From Flavobacteriales bacterium (lineage in GTDB: Bacteria; Bacteroidota; Bacteroidia; Flavobacteriales_D; Sanyastnellaceae), in the NCBI GenBank assembly GCA_947464885.1, contig CANHYZ010000071.1, positions 1 to 8,363 on the forward strand: 8,363 nucleotides of DNA. The letters are read 5' to 3'. Shown in pieces: positions 6,001 through 8,363 of the stretch; the first letter of the stretch is position 1, and every line of letters begins with the position of its first letter. The translations under genes were made by a program, and so were the position numbers. The notes beneath the pieces were generated by a model that saw only the letters and a list, made by a program, of their open reading frames with translations, had not been told where the DNA came from and did no database searches.

Positions 6001-8363
6001 TGTAACCTTGACGGCTTCTAACGCGAGCTTCAGCGACGACGAAATCCGCACTAACTCCATCACTGTTGGCACAAGCGCTACCTGGTACCGCGACGCTGAT
6101 GGCGACGGATTTGGTAATGCATCCAATACCGTTTCTGCTTGCACAGCTCCAAGCGGCTACATCGGCGTAGCCGGTGATTGTAACGACAATTCTGCGGCGG
6201 TAAGACCTGGTGCAACCGAAGTGTGCAACAATATCGACGACAATTGTGTCGGTGGAATTGACGAAGGATTCGATGCAGACAACGATGGTTACACTACGTG
6301 CGAAGGCGATTGCAACGATAACAGTTCAATTGTTTTCCCAGGAGCCTTTGAAATTTGTAACGGCGCAGATGAGAACTGTAATAACACCATCGACGAAGGT
6401 TATGATGCCGATAACGATGGCTACACCTCTTGCGGCGGCGACTGTAACGACAACAACAATGCTGTTCGTCCGAATGCAGCAGAATTGTGCAATGGTATCG
6501 ATGATAACTGTGCCGGCGGAATTGACGAAGGATTTGATGCCGACAATGACGGCTTCACTTCTTGCGGCGGTGACTGCAACGATAACAACAGCGCTATCAA
6601 ACCTTCTGCCACTGAAGTTTGTAACGGCGTTGATGACAACTGTGCAGGCGGAATTGACGAAGGTTTCGATGCTGACAACGATGGCTTCACTTCGTGCAAC
6701 GGCGATTGTAACGATAATAACGCGAACATCAACCCTGAGGCTTCGGAGCTTTGCTCGAACTTCACCGATGACAACTGTAACGGTGCAATCAACGAAAACT
6801 GCTGCAACATGACCGTGAGCGGTGTGGTAACAAACACCACTTGTGCTGCAATCTCGAATGGTTCTGTAAACATTTCCATGAACAACGGAACTTCGCCATA
6901 CACATTCCTTTGGAACAACGGCGCAACGACTGAAGATCTCGCTAACCGCGCGGCCGGAACATACTCGGTAACGGTGACGGATTTCTACGGATGTACAGCA
7001 TCATACACCGCTACAATCAACAATGGTACAGGTGGTGCTCCGGCAACGCCATCAGCCATCAACGGTGCATATGGCGCTTGTCGTAACTCAACCGGTAATG
7101 TATTCTGGACACCCGAAGTTCCCGGCGCAACATCGTACCAGTGGACATTGCCCGTGGGCGCTTCCGGAACCTCAACAACGAACAGTATCACCCTGAGCTT
7201 CAACGGAGGTTACGCCTCCGGTAGCTTGAGCGTTCGCGCGGTAGGACCATGCGGAACAAGCACATCATTCTCACGCACGATTTACGCGCTCACTTCCGCT
7301 CCTGCAGCACCAAGCGCTATCACCGGATCAACTGCCGACGTTTGTCCAAACTCTACACAATCCTATACATGCGCCGCAGTGGCTGCCGCTTCCAGCTACC
7401 AATGGACTGCACCAACAAACGCTACAATTGTTTCAGGTCAAGGAACACAAACCGTGACTATCTCATTTGCTGCTAACTTTGGAACTAGCGGAGTGGTAAG
7501 TGTTCGCTCACAAAACTGTGCAGGAACAAGCACAGCCTCGCGTACACTTACCGTTTATAGTGTGCCTGGAACACCTGGAACTATTACCGGTCAAACCTCG
7601 AACGTGTGTCCGGGATCTGTACTTAGTTATGCTATTACTGCTGTTCCGGGAGCATCAAGCTATCTTTGGACAGCGCCTATTAACGCAACCATTACTTCCG
7701 GTCAAGGTACAGCGAGTATCACGCTTACCGCCGGTAGCAATTTCATCAGTGGCACACTTTCAGTTCGCGCTGTAAGCAATTGCGGACAAAGCGCAGTGCG
7801 TTCATTGGGAATCTCCAAGAATCCGGCGGCATTGTCGATCATGGCAGGTCAAACCACCAACTTGTGCGGTGGTGGTCAATTCACCTACTCAGTGACAGCG
7901 GCAAATGGAATTGTAAGTTATAACTGGTCTGTTCCTACCGGTTGCAGCATTGTCTTTAACAATGGCAATCAAATTCTGCTGAATGTGCCGAGCACATTCA
8001 CGACCGGAACGCTTAGCGTAACCGCCCTGAACAGCTGTGGTGGTTCAACCGTTCGTAGTGCATCACTGACTCGTCTGCCGCCCACTCCGGCGAGTATCAC
8101 AGGTGATGCCTCTGTTTGCCCTAACCAAACCGGTGTAGCGTTCAGCACGCCTGCTCAAGGAACCAATACATTCACTTGGGCTGTTCCTACAGGAAGCACG
8201 ATTGCTTCAGGTCAAGGCACAACCGCCATGACTTCAAACTGGGGTACTGTTGCGGGTAGCGTTACCGTTAAAGCCAACAACGCTTGCGGTTCTTCTGGCA
8301 CGCGCACAAAAGCTGTGACACTGGCCACCTGCATTGACGAGAATCCAAACGATGCAAGCCGTG
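3035..8363 (+). CDS. Giant secreted multidomain protein with lysyl oxidase domain, 3' end beyond window
   Basis: One open frame of 1776 codons runs without a stop to the window edge, so the C-terminus is missing. The ATG at 3035 is chosen because it directly begins a signal peptide (residues 1-20). Order by residue: PPC-like (24-149), GCTDP motif (154-176), PKD (178-259), small beta domain (262-351), second PPC-like (352-465), GCTDP-like motif (467-488), lysyl oxidase (499-684), DC-G linker (706-730), dockerin-type loops (731-780), cohesin-like (808-926), PKD (932-1011), MopE-type metal-binding array (1016-1256), SprB-type repeat (1259-1330), five PKD-like repeats (1335-1776). It should be extracellular. 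Bacteroidota proteins of this style are usually exported by the type IX system and anchored through a C-terminal domain not visible here. The only recognisable enzyme part is the LOX domain. Ser, Thr, Asn, Gly, Asp and Cys are abundant. Lysine is nearly absent (11 residues by hand count). No frameshift is seen. The overall function (amine oxidation, crosslinking, adhesion) is inferred. Confidence 0.95.
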   Translation, partial: MKQFLLSAMLCIITSITGFAQAPANDVCANAIPVTVNGGYISCNNSNTVTNAANPSCGGTTAIKDIWYSFVYTGGTVVVETQLGTNNDTRIAVYTACGGTQIGCNDDFGGTYRSSLTFNCTQLTVGNTYYIQAGGYNAVIGTFTLQVTASGILGCTDPQATNYLACATQNNGTCTYPVLTAQFNYAPTGTNCLNVQYTNTSSGNITGYNWSFPGGTPSTSTAQNPVVTYPSGGTYSATLTVSDASASNTVTNSNVLVTTGDIVTVDITADANPTQTSWKIFDNNNVMVTQGTSNDATFCINSTCHRFEIYDSAGNGLTGTGNYKVYLNGVLVAQGAQFGTRDIRYVNCPEGTSCNDPLAATLGLNEVPFDNSWYVFTPATNGQYRITTCGYAACDTRIWVYDYCTMANFDNTNEATYTYNDDFCGVQAQTDVFMTGGDTYYVRVGSSGSCAGTSYDVNFEFMGAITGCMDILACNYQPLAGNPGPCYYNGDPNCSGLGPDLFMDQPALFSSLTSTTLTNGDACLVNEGCLQSNVGTRQILRFTTRIANIGTQDYFIGVPSAANSQFTFDPCHNHYHYAGYAEYLLFDANGALMPNIGFKNGFCVLDLSCPAGISAQYSCGNMGITAGCADIYSSSLTCQWIDVTNVPAGTYYLVIRTNWDQDPDQNGRYELRYDNNYAQVCISFGRDASNNIINFTKNISSCAAIEDCLGIPFGDAQVDCAGNCPGTVLSGDANNDGYLTPQDEHVYGEAAVNGGIAVSPCTDLNADGEITIADASYVGQCIHQQQDAGVPPLEFEPCGWDPEIQDPETVTLGLANLNTTNSTFDIVVSNPQNELWALQFDISGAVISSVQNLLPTATWNAHLHFDGNTIAVTSEGNTKVPTYTASTAILRVTYSSLSGSTVCISNIVDILNDFNHNVLGTIGACVGTSANVVANFTASSTSVCQGSSVTYTNTSTGATAYSWSFPGGTPSTSTAANPTVQYNTPGTYSVTLTASNASFSDDEIRTNSITVGTSATWYRDADGDGFGNASNTVSACTAPSGYIGVAGDCNDNSAAVRPGATEVCNNIDDNCVGGIDEGFDADNDGYTTCEGDCNDNSSIVFPGAFEICNGADENCNNTIDEGYDADNDGYTSCGGDCNDNNNAVRPNAAELCNGIDDNCAGGIDEGFDADNDGFTSCGGDCNDNNSAIKPSATEVCNGVDDNCAGGIDEGFDADNDGFTSCNGDCNDNNANINPEASELCSNFTDDNCNGAINENCCNMTVSGVVTNTTCAAISNGSVNISMNNGTSPYTFLWNNGATTEDLANRAAGTYSVTVTDFYGCTASYTATINNGTGGAPATPSAINGAYGACRNSTGNVFWTPEVPGATSYQWTLPVGASGTSTTNSITLSFNGGYASGSLSVRAVGPCGTSTSFSRTIYALTSAPAAPSAITGSTADVCPNSTQSYTCAAVAAASSYQWTAPTNATIVSGQGTQTVTISFAANFGTSGVVSVRSQNCAGTSTASRTLTVYSVPGTPGTITGQTSNVCPGSVLSYAITAVPGASSYLWTAPINATITSGQGTASITLTAGSNFISGTLSVRAVSNCGQSAVRSLGISKNPAALSIMAGQTTNLCGGGQFTYSVTAANGIVSYNWSVPTGCSIVFNNGNQILLNVPSTFTTGTLSVTALNSCGGSTVRSASLTRLPPTPASITGDASVCPNQTGVAFSTPAQGTNTFTWAVPTGSTIASGQGTTAMTSNWGTVAGSVTVKANNACGSSGTRTKAVTLATCIDENPNDASR
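3104..3481 (+). other. PPC-like beta domain 1 (residues 24-149)
   Basis: It starts NDVCANAIPVTV, the familiar opening of N-terminal beta-sandwich modules in secreted Bacteroidota proteins. Signature residues are W67-Y-S-F, D88-T-R-I-x-V-Y94 and C104-N-D-D-F108. These resemble bacterial pre-peptidase C-terminal (PPC) domains, which are non-catalytic and often substrate- or surface-associated. A second copy with the same signatures lies at residues 352-465. Confidence 0.6.
3494..3562 (+). other. GCTDP cysteine motif 1 (residues 154-176)
   Basis: GCTDPQATNYLAC...GTCTY matches the short Bacteroidota motif GCTDxxAxNY...DGSC, found between domains of large secreted proteins. The cysteines probably form a local disulfide and the motif likely acts as a rigid linker. 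No enzymatic role is known for it. Confidence 0.7.
3566..3811 (+). other. PKD domain 1 (residues 178-259)
   Basis: An Ig-like PKD fold, shown by F..AP.G..V.YTNTS, then NWSFPGGTPSTSTAQNP (W210 in the core), then GTYSATLTVSDA. The WSFPGGTPSTST core is a PKD variant common in Bacteroidota surface proteins. PKD domains serve as spacers or in protein and carbohydrate contact. Confidence 0.88.
3818..4087 (+). other. Small beta domain of unassigned family (residues 262-351)
   Basis: Key stretches are TSWKIFDNNNVMVTQG and CHRFEIYDSAGNGLTG followed by YKVYLNG. The pattern 'TSW.I.D..g.vv..g ... C..F.IYDS.GNG' recurs in secreted Bacteroidota proteins, including next to peptidase domains, and looks like a compact beta-sandwich with a possible calcium-type turn. 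I do not assign a named family or function. Confidence 0.5.
4088..4429 (+). other. PPC-like beta domain 2 (residues 352-465)
   Basis: It shares the domain 1 signatures: W373-Y-V-F, D395-T-R-I-W-V-Y401, Y419-N-D-D-F423, and a late DTYYVRVG strand. The two copies differ enough in sequence to be old paralogous modules rather than a recent duplication. It lies just before the LOX domain and may position it or its substrate. Confidence 0.58.
4433..4498 (+). other. GCTDP-like cysteine motif 2 (residues 467-488)
   Basis: GCMDILACNYQPLAGNPGPC is a second, slightly divergent GCTDxxACNY..A...(G)C linker motif (M for T at the third position). It separates the second PPC-like domain from the lysyl oxidase domain. 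Confidence 0.7.
4529..5086 (+). other. Lysyl oxidase (LOX) catalytic domain, cofactor residues intact (residues 499-684)
   Basis: Copper-dependent amine oxidase domain. The animal enzyme oxidatively deaminates peptidyl lysine to allysine, releasing ammonia and H2O2, and so crosslinks matrix proteins. The copper motif is CHNHYH with H572, H574 and H576, equivalent to human LOX H292/H294/H296. Cofactor residues are K599 in GFKNGFC (human K320) and Y632 in GCADIYSSSLTCQW (human Y355), which form lysine tyrosylquinone. CQWIDVTNVPAGTYYL closely matches human CQWIDITDVKPGNYIL, and the domain opens GPDLFMD, like PDL-P in LOX. Cysteines C523/C529, C571, C603/C609, C619, C628, C638 and C681 keep the animal LOX spacing. 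The length (about 186 aa) is that of a complete catalytic domain. The substrate is unknown: self, a matrix protein, or small amines. Confidence 0.93.
5150..5224 (+). other. DC-G / CAGNC linker motif (residues 706-730)
   Basis: EDCLGIPFGDAQVDCAGNC resembles the Bacteroidota linker motif 'DCxGxxxGxAxxDxCGxC', seen between domains of large secreted proteins and often before dockerin-type loops, as here. The cysteines probably pair locally. Confidence 0.6.
5225..5374 (+). other. Dockerin type I-like calcium-binding pair (residues 731-780)
   Basis: Two EF-hand-like loops are seen. Loop 1 is D732-A-N734-N-D736-G-Y-L-T740-P-Q-D743. Loop 2 is D763-L-N765-A-D767-G-E-I-T771-I-A-D774. Both keep the acidic calcium ligands at positions 1, 3, 5 and 12 expected of dockerin type I. 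Dockerins bind cohesins in cellulosomes. Outside that setting such loops often stabilise neighbouring beta domains, which is the likelier role here. Confidence 0.85.
5456..5812 (+). other. Cohesin-like beta domain (residues 808-926)
   Basis: It directly follows the dockerin loops. STFDIVVSNPQNELWALQFDISGAVI resembles the 'v.v.N...l.gfQFDI.g..i' opening of cohesin-like and dockerin-partner beta-sandwiches in Bacteroidota. Later strands include NTIAVTSEGN and TAILRVTYSS. The assignment rests on pattern only. An unrelated Ig-like domain is possible. Confidence 0.5.
5828..6067 (+). other. PKD domain 2 (residues 932-1011)
   Basis: VANFTASSTSVCQGSSVTYTN, then YSWSFPGGTPSTSTAANP (W963), then PGTYSVTLTASN give a textbook PKD domain. 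Its core is nearly identical to PKD domain 1 (WSFPGGTPSTSTA-NP), while the DNA differs at many synonymous sites, so this is conserved protein rather than recent copying. Confidence 0.92.
6080..6802 (+). repeat. MopE-type putative metal-binding array, 4 full 44-aa repeats plus a partial (residues 1016-1256)
   Basis: It opens with WYRDADGDGFGN and SACTAPSGYIGVAGDCND, matching the 'putative metal-binding motif' family that includes Methylococcus MopE. Tandem 132-bp units start at 6173, 6305, 6437 and 6569, with a shortened fifth at 6701-6802. Each unit reads GDCNDN....P.A.E.CN..D(D/E)NC...IDEG(F/Y)DADNDG(F/Y)T(S/T)C. Each carries three to four invariant cysteines and a D-x-D-x-D-G loop of calcium-binding type. 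No histidine occurs in the array, so MopE-like copper ligation is not supported. Calcium binding and disulfide rigidification are more likely. Confidence 0.88.
6809..7024 (+). other. SprB-type repeat (residues 1259-1330)
   Basis: TNTTCAAISNGSVNISMNNG, then SPYTFLWNNGATTEDLANRA, then AGTYSVTVTDFYGCTASY closely match the SprB repeat, named from the Flavobacterium gliding adhesin SprB. There is a single copy, with core residues W1293, G1308-T-Y and D1316-x-x-G-C. It supports a Bacteroidota origin and a surface-exposed, adhesin-like role, but does not by itself imply gliding. Confidence 0.88.
7037..8362 (+). repeat. Five tandem PKD-like (Ig-fold) repeats, residues 1335-1776
   Basis: Unit boundaries are about 7037-7291, 7292-7561, 7562-7822, 7823-8077 and 8078-8362. 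Each unit contains (A/T)P..I.G....C, then a SYxW(T/S).P core, a middle strand often containing SGQGT, then (L/V)SVRA...CG. Conserved cysteine pairs sit at C1349/C1406, C1437/C1495, C1525/C1583, C1611/C1668 and C1695/C1751, always 56-58 residues apart. A tryptophan follows the first cysteine by 20-21 residues. The pattern fits PKD-like modules stacked as a stalk. The last unit ends near TLATC, and the chain then enters a polar linker (IDENPNDASR) at the window edge. Confidence 0.8.

Noticed and set aside
6173..6802. Regularly spaced repeats considered as a CRISPR array
   Set aside because: The 132-bp units are coding, have no unique spacers, and translate to conserved 44-residue protein repeats.
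6210..6812. A 200-aa plus-strand frame and a 165-aa minus-strand frame over the MopE-type array
   Set aside because: Both are repetitive only because the underlying 132-bp repeats are read out of frame. The real frame gives the metal-binding family motif.
7205..7219. GGAGG-TTACG-CCTCC inverted repeat resembling a terminator stem
   Set aside because: It lies inside the continuous reading frame (encoding G-G-Y-A-S), is not followed by a T run, and is best explained by chance codon choice.

Overview
The window reads as Bacteroidota DNA, most likely a flavobacterial-type organism. The evidence is the lack of a Shine-Dalgarno sequence before either large gene, a candidate Bacteroidota-style promoter (TTTTG, then a TAnnTTTG-like -7 box), and a giant secreted mosaic protein built from modules typical of this phylum: PKD, SprB-type repeat, GCTDP motifs and PPC-like N-terminal domains. 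The family or genus cannot be fixed from this sequence.

Layout: positions 1-72 hold a tRNA gene with a CAU anticodon on the minus strand, cut at its 3' end by the window edge. A 28-bp gap separates it from a complete polA (DNA polymerase I, 927 aa, minus strand, 101-2884), which has all three enzymatic domains and their catalytic residues. A 150-bp divergent intergenic region (2885-3034) follows. From 3035 to the window end runs one uninterrupted plus-strand reading frame of at least 1776 codons, with no stop inside the window.

That large frame is the notable content. In order it encodes: a signal peptide; a PPC-like beta domain; a GCTDP cysteine motif; a PKD domain; a small beta domain; a second PPC-like domain; a second GCTDP-like motif; a lysyl oxidase (LOX) catalytic domain; a DC-G linker motif; a dockerin-type pair of calcium loops; a cohesin-like beta domain; a second PKD domain; a MopE-type 'putative metal-binding' array of 44-residue repeats; a SprB-type repeat; and five tandem PKD-like repeats of about 85-90 residues. 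The C-terminus, where a type IX secretion sorting domain would be expected, lies outside the window.

The LOX domain keeps the three copper-ligand histidines (HxHxH) and both residues that form the lysine tyrosylquinone cofactor in animal LOX (K599 and Y632), with matching cysteine spacing. It is therefore predicted to be an active copper amine oxidase rather than a relic. The 1776 residues contain only 11 lysines, one of which is the cofactor lysine. A secreted, lysine-poor protein carrying an amine-oxidising, potentially crosslinking domain plus adhesion and calcium-binding modules suggests a cell-surface or matrix-modifying role. The substrate and function are inference. The polA and tRNA genes are ordinary housekeeping genes with no evident functional link to it.
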